From Candidatus Poribacteria bacterium (GTDB lineage Bacteria; Poribacteria; WGA-4E; WGA-3G), in NCBI GenBank assembly GCA_022821725.1, contig JAJEDB010000151.1:1-34399 (forward strand): a stretch of 34,399 nucleotides of DNA, read 5' to 3'. The notes beneath the pieces are model-generated. The model made no database searches. It was not told where the DNA came from and was given only the letters and a program-made list of their open reading frames with translations. The translations under genes and the position numbers were made by a program. Positions 7,488 to 15,236 of this stretch are shown in pieces. Positions within the stretch are counted from its first letter, which is position 1, and the number at the start of each line of letters is the position of its first letter.

Positions 7488-9098
7488 TTATATAGTCTTA
7501 AGATGAATTGTTTTCTCTTCACTTTCACGATAGCCGATGCGGATTGCTTTTGCACGCACGGTGGTTTCGCCTTTTGATAGCTGCAGGGGTTCGGTATACA
7601 GTTTCCAGCGTGCGTCATCTCCCTGCTCGGTTGTATAAGCAATTGATGCCCCTTGCGTCGAGCAGTGAAGTTGCAGAACGAGAGGTGCTGCCCACTCGCC
7701 AGCCTCGTGTGCCACCTCCATACCCGGGTGTTCGGCATTAATCGGAATAAAAATCGGAGCCGCCGTTTGGGGTTGTGTGCCATCAGGATACCACTTCGCC
7801 ACCATCTGCTCCTCGGATATATCCCCCATATCCCCGAATTCGGATTGCCACTGCGTCAGCGCGCCACGCATCCTTTCCAGAACCTCGTGATGCCCAGCAT
7901 CACCCGCCAAATTGTTGAGTTCATACCTGTCGTTTTCGACATCGTAGAGTTCTTCAGTAGGACGCGGATGACGGAACATAACCGCCTGATCGCCTTCCAA
8001 CTCGCCTGCGGCATATAACCGCCACATCTCCTGCATGATCGGGTGCCGATTGCGATACGGAATCCAGAGCAGATACGGTTTTTCAGGATAATAGTTTCGG
8101 ATGTATTTATACTTTTTATCGCGCACAGCACGGATCATATCGTAAGACTCGTCGTAGCGATCACGGGTCGCAAAAATATACTCGCGTTCCATCTTCTCCG
8201 GTCCGAGGAAGGGTTGACCCTGTAAATGTTCCGGGGCTTGCACCCCACAAAGTGAGAGCACCGTTGGACCGAGATCAATCAAACTCACGAGTTGCTCACT
8301 AACACTATCAGCAGTCAGCGAATCGTGTCCGCGCACAATCAACGGGATACGGATACCGGCATCATAGGGCCACCGTTTGCCCCGAGGCAGTCCTTCGCCG
8401 TGGTCACTCCAGAGAAAGACGATCGTATTCTCCGCAAGTCCATCCTCTTCCAACTGATCGAGCAGTTCACCGACCCGGGCATCGGCAGTGGCGAGATTAT
8501 CGTATTGACGCGCCAACGCCTGCCGTGCTTTCGGCGTATCGGGCAGATACGGCGGTAACTGCACGTCATCCGGATTCGTAGTCGTAGTCAACGGGCGATC
8601 CTCCCGTTCCCACATACCGCTCTCATGTGTAACGGTCGGATTGAAGACTGAAAAGAAGGGTTGACCCGCTTCACGATTTCGCCAATGTGCGGTATTGTTA
8701 CACTCGTCCCAAGCCGTGATTGGCGGTGTGAACTGATAATCGGTCTTACTGTTGTTCGTGCAGTAATAGCCCGCGCCTCTGAGGTATTCAGTGAAGGTTT
8801 TCACATACGGCGGTGGCACTGCAGAGTATGGGGTCGGCATGTCGGGTGTGTTTTGGTTCGTATGCGCTGTCCGCATGTGATGCGTCCCAATGGAGGTCTG
8901 GTACATACCGGTTATAATAGCAGAGCGACTCGGTGCGCAGACACCGGCAGTCGAAAACGCGTTCGGGAACCGGCAACCGCCAGCAGCCAGTCGGTCAATA
9001 TTCGGTGTTCTCGCGACCGTATCCCCGTAACAACCAAAACGCGGGGTCGTATCTTCTATAGAGATCCAAAGAATGTTCGGGCGATCTGATGTGCTCAT
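7488..9098 (-). CDS. Sulfatase with C-terminal chitobiase-like domain
   Basis: The protein is 536 aa. Sulfatase N-terminus 'NILWISIEDTTPRFGCYG' (D16), then C-A-P-S-R-S-A-I-I-T-G with predicted formylglycine C54. 'FLWSDHGEGLPRGKRWPYDAG' matches the heparan N-sulfatase/iduronate-sulfatase-like subgroup. After the sulfatase fold ends (about residue 440), the last 90 residues ('GASIAYTTEQGDDARW' and 'TTVRAKAIRIGYRESE') look like the small beta-sandwich CHB_HEX_C_1 domain found after glycosidases. No signal peptide. It is the first gene of a two-gene operon with the lactonase. Its start is preceded by the repeated leader box (CCGCAAGG) rather than a classical SD alone. Confidence 0.9.
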   Translation of the reverse strand: MSTSDRPNILWISIEDTTPRFGCYGDTVARTPNIDRLAAGGCRFPNAFSTAGVCAPSRSAIITGMYQTSIGTHHMRTAHTNQNTPDMPTPYSAVPPPYVKTFTEYLRGAGYYCTNNSKTDYQFTPPITAWDECNNTAHWRNREAGQPFFSVFNPTVTHESGMWEREDRPLTTTTNPDDVQLPPYLPDTPKARQALARQYDNLATADARVGELLDQLEEDGLAENTIVFLWSDHGEGLPRGKRWPYDAGIRIPLIVRGHDSLTADSVSEQLVSLIDLGPTVLSLCGVQAPEHLQGQPFLGPEKMEREYIFATRDRYDESYDMIRAVRDKKYKYIRNYYPEKPYLLWIPYRNRHPIMQEMWRLYAAGELEGDQAVMFRHPRPTEELYDVENDRYELNNLAGDAGHHEVLERMRGALTQWQSEFGDMGDISEEQMVAKWYPDGTQPQTAAPIFIPINAEHPGMEVAHEAGEWAAPLVLQLHCSTQGASIAYTTEQGDDARWKLYTEPLQLSKGETTVRAKAIRIGYRESEEKTIHLKTI

Positions 9099-9190
9099 TG
9101 TTTCTAATTTACCTTGCGGAGGAATAATCCGAGTTTGAGTTTTGAAGGTTTTCGCTCAGGAACCGCCTGCGCCGTTGTCGCAGGCTGCGT
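9099..9190 (-). promoter_or_regulatory. Repeated leader element, copy A
   Basis: Reading toward the sulfatase: a hairpin GCCTGCG-7nt-CGCAGGC (9185-9165), 66 bases, then ATG at 9098; the CCGCAAGGTAAATTA box lies at 9119-9105. Same design as copies at 12404, 24853, 27495 and 32235. Confidence 0.7.
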
Positions 9191-9337
9191 TTTTTTGGAG
9201 TGAATAAGAATATCCTTGTTTTTAGCAACGATTCTACCCCAAACAGTGGTTTAAGTCAATAGGATCGCCAAAGCCACTAAGGTCATTCAGTTTTCTCTTT
9301 TGTAGCGCAAACTTCTGTCTTGCGACCCACACACGCA

Positions 9338-10180
9338 TCACTTCCAACACCCTTCTGTATACGCCTCACGAGTAAATAACTTCTGACGGAACGGTGTCGC
9401 ACTCGCCATCCATTCCTCAGGAATCTCCTGCGTGTAACGGTGCGGCGGTCCCGCTTCCTTGAAGATGTCGATAGCAAAGATACGATAAAGTTGCGCGGAA
9501 TCCACGGGTTTCGCCTCTACCGCGTGGAAGATGCGAGCGTTAATGTAGACCATACTTCCCGGAGGCAATTCAAGCCGTTTCTCTGCCAGTTTGCGTCCAA
9601 CTTCTCCGTCGAAATCGCCTGCGAGCATCCGTTCGGGTGTCGCCTCTTTCGTCGGTGCGACCTTGTGGCTGCCCGGTATAACTTTCAGGTTCCGATCCCC
9701 GCGTGTGAAGCCGTTCGGATAGTACAGAATCTGTATATAGTAGTTGTCGCGCTCGGCGAGGTTAACAGGGTTCTCATGTTTCCAATGGTGATGGTCCTGG
9801 TGGTATCCAAGTGGACCGATCCCGCGGGGAGCGATATTGAGGGCAGAGTGGCAGAAATGGTATGCGTCACCGATAGTTGCGCGTATCAGTGTCGTAATGA
9901 AAGGATCGTCGATGAGTCGGTCGCTGTATTCACCGCGATCGTTCCATGGACGGGTAAAATAGGAGCGTGCTTGTTCCTCACCGTTATGCAACGCCTCAAT
10001 GAACTGGCGCGCCGGTTCAAAACGCCGCGTAATTTCCTCAATCAACCCTTCTCTACCCTCGTCTGTGAATACGTCTGGATACACGATGTAACCATCGTTA
10101 TGAAAGGAATCGATATCCGCCTGAGACGGACCCGATAATCGGAAAAGCGAATCAAGTGTTGTCGTTGTTGCCATAGCCAT
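9338..10180 (-). CDS. Phytanoyl-CoA dioxygenase (PhyH) family protein
   Basis: A non-haem Fe(II)/2-oxoglutarate dioxygenase of 280 aa. The N-terminal 'FHNDGYIVYPDVF' is the family's typical opening. Iron ligands are visible as H127-x-D129 ('YHQDHHHW') and distal H219 ('RIFHAVEA'), with R233 ('LYRIFAID') placed to bind 2-oxoglutarate. Family members hydroxylate diverse small molecules, and Poribacteria carry many. The true substrate is not predictable. The start is supported by AAGGAG eight bases before ATG. It is a single gene, with a 239-base gap (leader copy A and 140 bases of featureless sequence) to the sulfatase downstream. Divergent from the toxin-antitoxin pair. Confidence 0.88.
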   Translation of the reverse strand: MAMATTTTLDSLFRLSGPSQADIDSFHNDGYIVYPDVFTDEGREGLIEEITRRFEPARQFIEALHNGEEQARSYFTRPWNDRGEYSDRLIDDPFITTLIRATIGDAYHFCHSALNIAPRGIGPLGYHQDHHHWKHENPVNLAERDNYYIQILYYPNGFTRGDRNLKVIPGSHKVAPTKEATPERMLAGDFDGEVGRKLAEKRLELPPGSMVYINARIFHAVEAKPVDSAQLYRIFAIDIFKEAGPPHRYTQEIPEEWMASATPFRQKLFTREAYTEGCWK

Positions 10181-10221
10181 AACTCCTTACACAATTCGTA
10201 ATTGCATACCCTAAGTTTGGT

Positions 10222-10250
10222 TTGACTTTTGGTTGATTTGAAAGTATAAT
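10222..10250 (+). promoter_or_regulatory. Sigma-70 promoter of the toxin-antitoxin pair
   Basis: TTGACT (10222-10227), a 17-base spacer, then TATAAT (10245-10250), 72 bases before the antitoxin ATG. Near-consensus. Confidence 0.75.
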
Positions 10251-10321
10251 TCTACTATTCTTTAGGTTTCTGACGCTGTAAACCCTGAGTGTCTTATGTC
10301 AGATCAATAGGAGCAAAAAAA

Positions 10322-10564
10322 ATGCAAAAACTCGACCGTATAACATTTAATCCAAACGTAATGGGAGGCAAGCCTTGTATCCGCGGCATGCGGGTTACTG
10401 TCGGAACACTCGTCGGCCTGGTTGCTAGCGGCAATTCTGTTGAAGACATCCTGAAAGCCTACCCTTATGTAGAAGAAGAGGACATCCGTCAAGCTCTTAC
10501 TTACGCTGCTTGGCGCGTTGAAGAAATTGACTTGCCCCTAGATATTTATGAAAATACTGATTGA
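10322..10564 (+). CDS. DUF433 antitoxin-like protein
   Basis: The protein is 80 aa. I chose the ATG at 10322 because AGGAG sits nine bases upstream and 'MQKLDRITFNPNVMGGKPCI' is the classic DUF433 start. The domain is complete: 'GGKPCIRGMRVTV', 'ILKAYPYVEEEDIRQALTYAAW'. It is a small DNA-binding winged-helix-like fold that usually precedes a PIN-like DUF5615 toxin. It overlaps the next gene by 17 bases, implying coupled translation. By analogy it neutralises the toxin and represses the shared promoter at 10222-10250. A longer in-frame start 11 codons upstream lacks a ribosome site. Confidence 0.88.
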   Translation: MQKLDRITFNPNVMGGKPCIRGMRVTVGTLVGLVASGNSVEDILKAYPYVEEEDIRQALTYAAWRVEEIDLPLDIYENTD

Positions 10565-10925
10565 TATGAACCTTTCTCTTGACTGGGTCAACATTTTTGA
10601 ACAACACGGATGGCATGCGGTTCACTGGCAAGAGATTGGTGATCCGCGCGCGCCAGATAGCACCATTATGGATTGGGCACGGGCAAATAACTATGTTGTG
10701 TTTACACGTGATCTTGACTTTGGAAAGTTTCTGGCAACTACCCGTGTTCAAGGTCCAAGTGTAATTCAGGTTCGGAGACCGAACACGCTTCCTCACAATT
10801 TTGAAGATTGGTTCGTCAATATCCTTCATCAGCACGAAGCCGCCTTAGAACGTGGTGCTTTACTTACCGTGGACGAGGGGCGAGGAAGAATACGTCTTTT
10901 ACCCTTTCCAGCAGTAGGTTTCTAG
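10548..10925 (+). CDS. DUF5615 PIN-like toxin
   Basis: The protein is 125 aa. It starts 'MKILIDMNLSLDW', the DUF5615 opening with acidic D6. 'DSTIMDWARANNYVVFTRDLDFGKFLA' supplies further conserved acidic residues (D55, D57) of the PIN-like metal site. Members are predicted ribonucleases and lie downstream of DUF433 antitoxins, exactly as here (17-base overlap). The end lies five bases from the convergent sulfatase stop. It could act as a stabilisation or stress module; activity is untested and assigned by family and context. Confidence 0.85.
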   Translation: MKILIDMNLSLDWVNIFEQHGWHAVHWQEIGDPRAPDSTIMDWARANNYVVFTRDLDFGKFLATTRVQGPSVIQVRRPNTLPHNFEDWFVNILHQHEAALERGALLTVDEGRGRIRLLPFPAVGF

Positions 10926-10930
10926 TCTCC

Positions 10931-12403
10931 TCATATCCGGCTGTGTCCCTCATGTTTAAATCTTTCCAACAAGCCCGTCAGACGCTCCACAATCTCTGGA
11001 TGTTCGTCCCACAGATTGTTTGTTTCACCCGAATCCTCGTAAATCTGATACAGTTGCCCTGGCACATCCGATTTCGGACCCCCGTCGCGCGGTGGGGGCC
11101 ACCCACCTGAACCCTGTGTCCCTAAGATCAACTTCCACTCACCGTGACGGATAGAAAAAACACCCGTGCTGGAGTGATGCACGATAGCCTCCCGCAACGG
11201 ACGCTCTATCTCTTCACCTAACAGTGCAGGCAGAACATTACAACTGTCCTGTCCCGCGTCGTCCGGGACTTCTGTTCCAACGATAGCCGCACACGTCGCC
11301 ATCAGGTCCGTGAGACAGGTTAACGCGTCGGTGTGCGTATTCGGGGCAATAACACCCGGCCAGCGGGCAATCAGAGGTTCACGATGTCCACCCTCCCAGA
11401 TATGTGCCTTATAGCCGCGCCAATCGCCGCACGACTTATGATCATAGAGGTGATACGGCATCGGGCTGTTGTCCCCTTGAATTCGGTCACCCGGCAATGC
11501 CCCATTATCGCTCGTAACGAAGATGAGCGTCTCATCGGTTTTGCCAGTCCGCGCTAACGCATCCATCACCTCACCGACCATCCAATCGACAAGCCACACC
11601 AGATCCCCTCGGGGACCCGCACTGCTTTTGCCACGTGCGAAATCTGGGACGACTGCCTCTGTACAAGGTTCATGCGGTGCGGAAGGCGTTAGATAGAGAA
11701 AAAAGGGAGCATCCGCATCGGCTTGTCCCTCAATATATTCAACCGCCTTCTGCGCAATAATCGGATCGGCATCTTTGTGCTCCCATCCGGGGACCATCAT
11801 CCCGCGGCGACTCGTAAACTCTGGCACGTCATGGTAGACGTTCGGAATCTCAACAAACGTATCGTTCTCAATGAAGCCGTAAGGCGGTTGACAAGTCGGA
11901 CAACCGGCGTTTCCATAGAAATAGTCAAAGCCGATATCTATTGGACCCCCAGTGAGCGGTGCCGTGAAGTCGATATGTTCTTCCAATTCGCGTTCTGCGT
12001 TCTGCCACGGGAGCGGCGCATGGAAATCGAAATCGTATCCCGGGACCGTCGAAAATTCAAGACCCAGATGCCATTTACCGACGCATGCAGTATTGTAACC
12101 CGCATCTTTCAGCAATCCCGGGACCGTTAAACGTTCGGGTTCGATAAGGGGAGGTTCGTACCCGTAAAGCACACCGTGTTTGAGGCGACTTCGCCAGCAG
12201 TACTGCCCTGTTAAGACCCCGTATCGTGTCGGCGTACAGACTGCAGAAGGGGAGTGCGCATCGGTGAAGCGGATTCCTTCCTGCGCGAGTTTATCCATAT
12301 TCGGGGTCGGAACCTTTGAATCGGGATTATAGCAGCCGACATCACCATATCCCATGTCGTCTGCCATGATAAAAACAATGTTTGGAGAGTTGTGTGTATT
12401 CAT
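10931..12403 (-). CDS. Arylsulfatase
   Basis: The protein is 490 aa. N-terminus 'NIVFIMADDMGYGDVGCYNP' (metal D15/D16), then C-T-P-T-R-Y-G-V-L-T-G with C56 as predicted formylglycine; the Thr in place of Ser in CxPSR is a common arylsulfatase variant. Other landmarks are 'GKWHLGLEF', 'FLYLTPSAPHEPC' and 'FVTSDNGALPGDR'. It is full-length, single-domain and without a signal peptide, so probably cytoplasmic. It is transcribed alone. The start codon is reached through the repeated leader (box CCGCAAGGTAAAATT at 12423-12409). The substrate is unknown, probably a sulfated carbohydrate. Confidence 0.9.
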   Translation of the reverse strand: MNTHNSPNIVFIMADDMGYGDVGCYNPDSKVPTPNMDKLAQEGIRFTDAHSPSAVCTPTRYGVLTGQYCWRSRLKHGVLYGYEPPLIEPERLTVPGLLKDAGYNTACVGKWHLGLEFSTVPGYDFDFHAPLPWQNAERELEEHIDFTAPLTGGPIDIGFDYFYGNAGCPTCQPPYGFIENDTFVEIPNVYHDVPEFTSRRGMMVPGWEHKDADPIIAQKAVEYIEGQADADAPFFLYLTPSAPHEPCTEAVVPDFARGKSSAGPRGDLVWLVDWMVGEVMDALARTGKTDETLIFVTSDNGALPGDRIQGDNSPMPYHLYDHKSCGDWRGYKAHIWEGGHREPLIARWPGVIAPNTHTDALTCLTDLMATCAAIVGTEVPDDAGQDSCNVLPALLGEEIERPLREAIVHHSSTGVFSIRHGEWKLILGTQGSGGWPPPRDGGPKSDVPGQLYQIYEDSGETNNLWDEHPEIVERLTGLLERFKHEGHSRI

Positions 12404-12544
12404 TTTTTAATTTTACCTTGCGGTTCGGTTAGTTGGATTTAGACTTTTATCACCCTCTCTGTTTATCCGCCTGCTTGTTTTTGCGAATCAACGCTGAATG
12501 CGCGTGTGGCATTCATCGGGGTATTTCTGCGTATTGTTGCAGGC
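12404..12544 (-). promoter_or_regulatory. Repeated leader element, copy B
   Basis: Reading toward the sulfatase: arm GCCTGC (12544-12539), a long loop with its own hairpin GAATGC/GCATTC (12496-12514), arm GCAGGC (12474-12469), 65 bases, then ATG at 12403. The box lies at 12423-12409. The remaining bases up to 12673 show nothing further. Confidence 0.7.
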
Positions 12545-12673
12545 TACATGTTTGGTAGAGAGTTGTAAAGTCACACGCGCATCTCTGTAAACTCGCAAAC
12601 TTTAGCACACTTCGCAACTTGGAAACTTTCGTCACGGTTTGATGTATGAAATGCCTCTCCGTTATAGGCATGC

Positions 12674-13789
12674 CTATTGTAATTTCGCCTTTAATTCAGC
12701 GAGGTCTTTATCAAGCGATGCCTCTTCAGCGTAGCTCGAAAATTCACGCGCTAATTTCGCATCCTGATATGCGACATCCACCGCAGCCGCTGTTTTTGCC
12801 AAAGTGGCTGCCTCCGTCGCGTCCTGATCCATCTTCGCAAGCGTTTCAAACGCCTTATTGTCCTGTATCTCTTTCAGCATCTCGCGAAGATGTGCCTCGG
12901 CATCAACATTTCTGTGCTTCGCCACGACGGCTGTCTTTTTCCCCTCCGCTTCCATCATTTTCTGCTGAAGATGCTCAAGGAGATCGTTGAGATCCCGGAC
13001 GATCTGTTTCTGTTCTTCCCATCGCGTTTTGTATTGATCCGCTAACCGTCGATACTCATTCCGTTTTTCCAGATCTTCACGCGCCATATCCTCGCGGCCG
13101 GCTTTGAGGGCAATAAGGGCGCGTTCCTGCCACTGTTCTGTTTGGGCAACCGCGCCTTCATAAGCGTCCTGAAACTGTTTTTCGACCCCGATGGAGGCGG
13201 CAACCTTCTCCCGCGCCTCTGAAAGCCGGTTTTTCATTGCAACGATAACACGCTCTAAAACACGCTCCGGGTCTTCAGTTTCAATCTCGGTCTGTTCCAA
13301 TTCCGGCTCATATTGCACAACAACTGTCTCTGCAAACTTATCCCCGAGTCGTTGCTGTTTCTGCCCGAGGAACCAGAGTAAATCAAAGGGTTGAAAGATA
13401 CCCGCGCATCGGCGAACGAAAGCATCTTTGAAAGTACACGGTTTGCCATCCTTCAAGCGCAATACTTGTAGCGACAACAACTTTTTCCCTATGCCTTGAC
13501 CTTTTCTGAACCCGTCGATAAAAAACAGACCGAATATCCACAAGGCAGCACTGAGCAAAGAAGCAAGAACGCTGAGTCCAACAACACCAGACATCACTTT
13601 CCCGAATATATTGAACGGACTATCTCCGAGGAAGCTATCTCCAATAAACAGAAGCATGGCAACCGATAAAAGAAGTCCGAGAACAGATTGCACGGCACCT
13701 AAGATCGCAATATCTATAAAAAGCGCGTATAATCGCGTCATTCGGGATGCCAATTTGAATTTCCGCCCCGCGATTTTAATAGATGCCAT
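12674..13789 (-). CDS. RDD-PspA fusion protein, copy 1
   Basis: The protein is 371 aa from the ATG at 13789, chosen because AGGAG lies six bases upstream; a TTG two codons earlier would touch the ribosome site. Residues 1-160 are a complete RDD domain: 'RMTRLYALFIDIAIL', three or four hydrophobic helices, 'GFRKGQGIGKKLLSLQVLR' and 'LGDKFAETVVV'. Residues 172-371 match PspA/IM30 (PF04012) end to end: 'DPERVLERVIVAMKNRL', 'WQERALIALKAGREDMARE', and the terminal 'LAELKAKLQ'. PspA proteins are ESCRT-III-like membrane-remodelling coiled coils that normally attach through an amphipathic helix; here an integral membrane anchor replaces it. Its close paralogue lies directly upstream, 52 bases away. 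A membrane-stress or remodelling role is inferred. Confidence 0.85.
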   Translation of the reverse strand: MASIKIAGRKFKLASRMTRLYALFIDIAILGAVQSVLGLLLSVAMLLFIGDSFLGDSPFNIFGKVMSGVVGLSVLASLLSAALWIFGLFFIDGFRKGQGIGKKLLSLQVLRLKDGKPCTFKDAFVRRCAGIFQPFDLLWFLGQKQQRLGDKFAETVVVQYEPELEQTEIETEDPERVLERVIVAMKNRLSEAREKVAASIGVEKQFQDAYEGAVAQTEQWQERALIALKAGREDMAREDLEKRNEYRRLADQYKTRWEEQKQIVRDLNDLLEHLQQKMMEAEGKKTAVVAKHRNVDAEAHLREMLKEIQDNKAFETLAKMDQDATEAATLAKTAAAVDVAYQDAKLAREFSSYAEEASLDKDLAELKAKLQ

Positions 13790-13841
13790 CTTCAACTCCT
13801 AAAAACCTCTTTGTGTTTGTATTATACACATCCGGTGAATT

Positions 13842-15020
13842 TTACTTCTGTAATTTCGCCTTTAATTCAGCGAGGTCCTGGTCAAGTGATGCTTCTTCAG
13901 CATAACTCGAAAATTCACGCTCTAATTTCATATCTTGATATGCGACATCTACCTCAGCTGCTACTTTCGCCAAAGTGGCCGCCTCGGTCGCATCCTGTTC
14001 CGTTTTCGCAAGCACGTCAAATGCTTTGCTGTCCTGTATCTCTTTTAGCATCTCGCGCAGATGTGCTTCAGCATCGATGTTTCTGTGTTGTGCGATGACA
14101 AGAGCTTTTTTCCCTTCTGCCTCCATCGTCTTCTGCTGCAGATGTTCAAGGAGATCGTTAAGATTCCCGACCATCTGTTTCTGATCTTCCAACTGGTTTT
14201 TATATTGATCCGCTAACTGTCGATATTCGTTCCGTTTTTCCAGATCTTCACGCGCCAGATCTTCACGTCCGGCTTCAAGAGAGATAATCGCGCGTTCTTG
14301 CCACCGTTCCGCTTGGGAAACAGCGTTTTCATAAGCATCCTGAAACTGTTTTTCAACACCGATAGAAGCATTAACCTTCTCGCGTGCTTCCACAAGCCGG
14401 TCTTTCATCTCGGCGATAACACCTTCTAAAACCCGCTCTGGGTCTTCAATTTCAACCCCAGTCTGTTCCGATTCCGATTCCGGTTCAAACTTCACAACAA
14501 CTGTCTCTGCGAATTTATCTCCCATCCGCTGCCGTTTTTTTCCAAGTGTCCAGAGGGAATCCAAGGGTTGGAAAACGCTTGTGAGTCGGCGAATGAAAGA
14601 ATCTTTGAAAGTACACGGTTTACCATCTTTCAATCTCAGCACCTGTAAGGACATCAGTTTCTTGCCAAGTCCCTGTCCGTTTTTGAAACCGTCCATGAGA
14701 GACATACCGGCTGCCCACAAAGCGATACCGCTCAAGGCTAAAGTATCCGGATTATTATTTGCCAACGGTCCGAAAAGAAAAACTAAAAGCACTTGCGTGA
14801 CAACCAACACGCGTTTTGGCAGTTTCGTTTTCGGTCCTAATATCCACAATAATGCACTGAGCAAGCCAATCAGAAGGGGACCAGAACCCACTGCTTGCAA
14901 GAGAAGAAACGGAATCAATAGAATACCCGTTAAGAGCATTCCATCTATCAAGAACGCGAACAACCGCGCAAATCGGGACCCTAATCTGAATTTTTTACCC
15001 GTAATTTCAACAACCTTCAT
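13842..15020 (-). CDS. RDD-PspA fusion protein, copy 2
   Basis: The protein is 392 aa from the ATG at 15020; AGAGG lies nine bases upstream and the start aligns with copy 1 ('MKVVEITGKKFRLGSRFARL'). A GTG six codons earlier is less likely. RDD domain to about residue 180 with extra hydrophobic sequence ('VLVVTQVLLVFLFGPLA') compared with copy 1, then 'GQGLGKKLMSLQVLRLKDG'. The PspA/IM30 domain runs from about 193 ('DPERVLEGVIAEMKDRL') to the C-terminus ('DLAELKAKLQK'). It is highly similar to copy 1 in the coiled coil and even in the DNA of the last 40 bases, so this is a tandem duplication with divergence mainly in the membrane part. The pair probably forms one operon and may hetero-oligomerise (inference). 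Confidence 0.85.
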   Translation of the reverse strand: MKVVEITGKKFRLGSRFARLFAFLIDGMLLTGILLIPFLLLQAVGSGPLLIGLLSALLWILGPKTKLPKRVLVVTQVLLVFLFGPLANNNPDTLALSGIALWAAGMSLMDGFKNGQGLGKKLMSLQVLRLKDGKPCTFKDSFIRRLTSVFQPLDSLWTLGKKRQRMGDKFAETVVVKFEPESESEQTGVEIEDPERVLEGVIAEMKDRLVEAREKVNASIGVEKQFQDAYENAVSQAERWQERAIISLEAGREDLAREDLEKRNEYRQLADQYKNQLEDQKQMVGNLNDLLEHLQQKTMEAEGKKALVIAQHRNIDAEAHLREMLKEIQDSKAFDVLAKTEQDATEAATLAKVAAEVDVAYQDMKLEREFSSYAEEASLDQDLAELKAKLQK

Positions 15021-15203
15021 CCTGAAACGCCTCTGCACTTTCTATGAGAACGCGTGTTACAGTGAAAGGGACAAACTCACAGTGCTTCGCGCCGAAGCGT
15101 GGATCTCGGTTGAACACCGGTTTTGTAAATCCAACAGCGTTCTGTATATATTGTATAGAGTCTACGGGGGTGAAAAAAGATAGTAAAACAAGCACCAGAA
15201 ACG

Positions 15204-15230
15204 AAGGGCGAGGCATAGAGACCTCGCCTT
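15204..15230. repeat. GCGAGG-type palindrome
   Basis: A hairpin with arms GGCGAGG (15207-15213) and CCTCGCC (15222-15228) lies in the 216-base gap just before the stop of the Gfo/Idh/MocA gene. Member of the same small-repeat family as 1059-1082, 25990-26015 and 28614-28632. Confidence 0.6.
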
Positions 15231-15236
15231 ACAATA

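Noticed and set aside
9440..10138. Long plus-strand open frame (232 codons) opposite the PhyH gene
   Set aside because: Pure antisense shadow of a gene with full catalytic motifs; no ribosome site and Arg/Val/Ile-rich nonsense composition.
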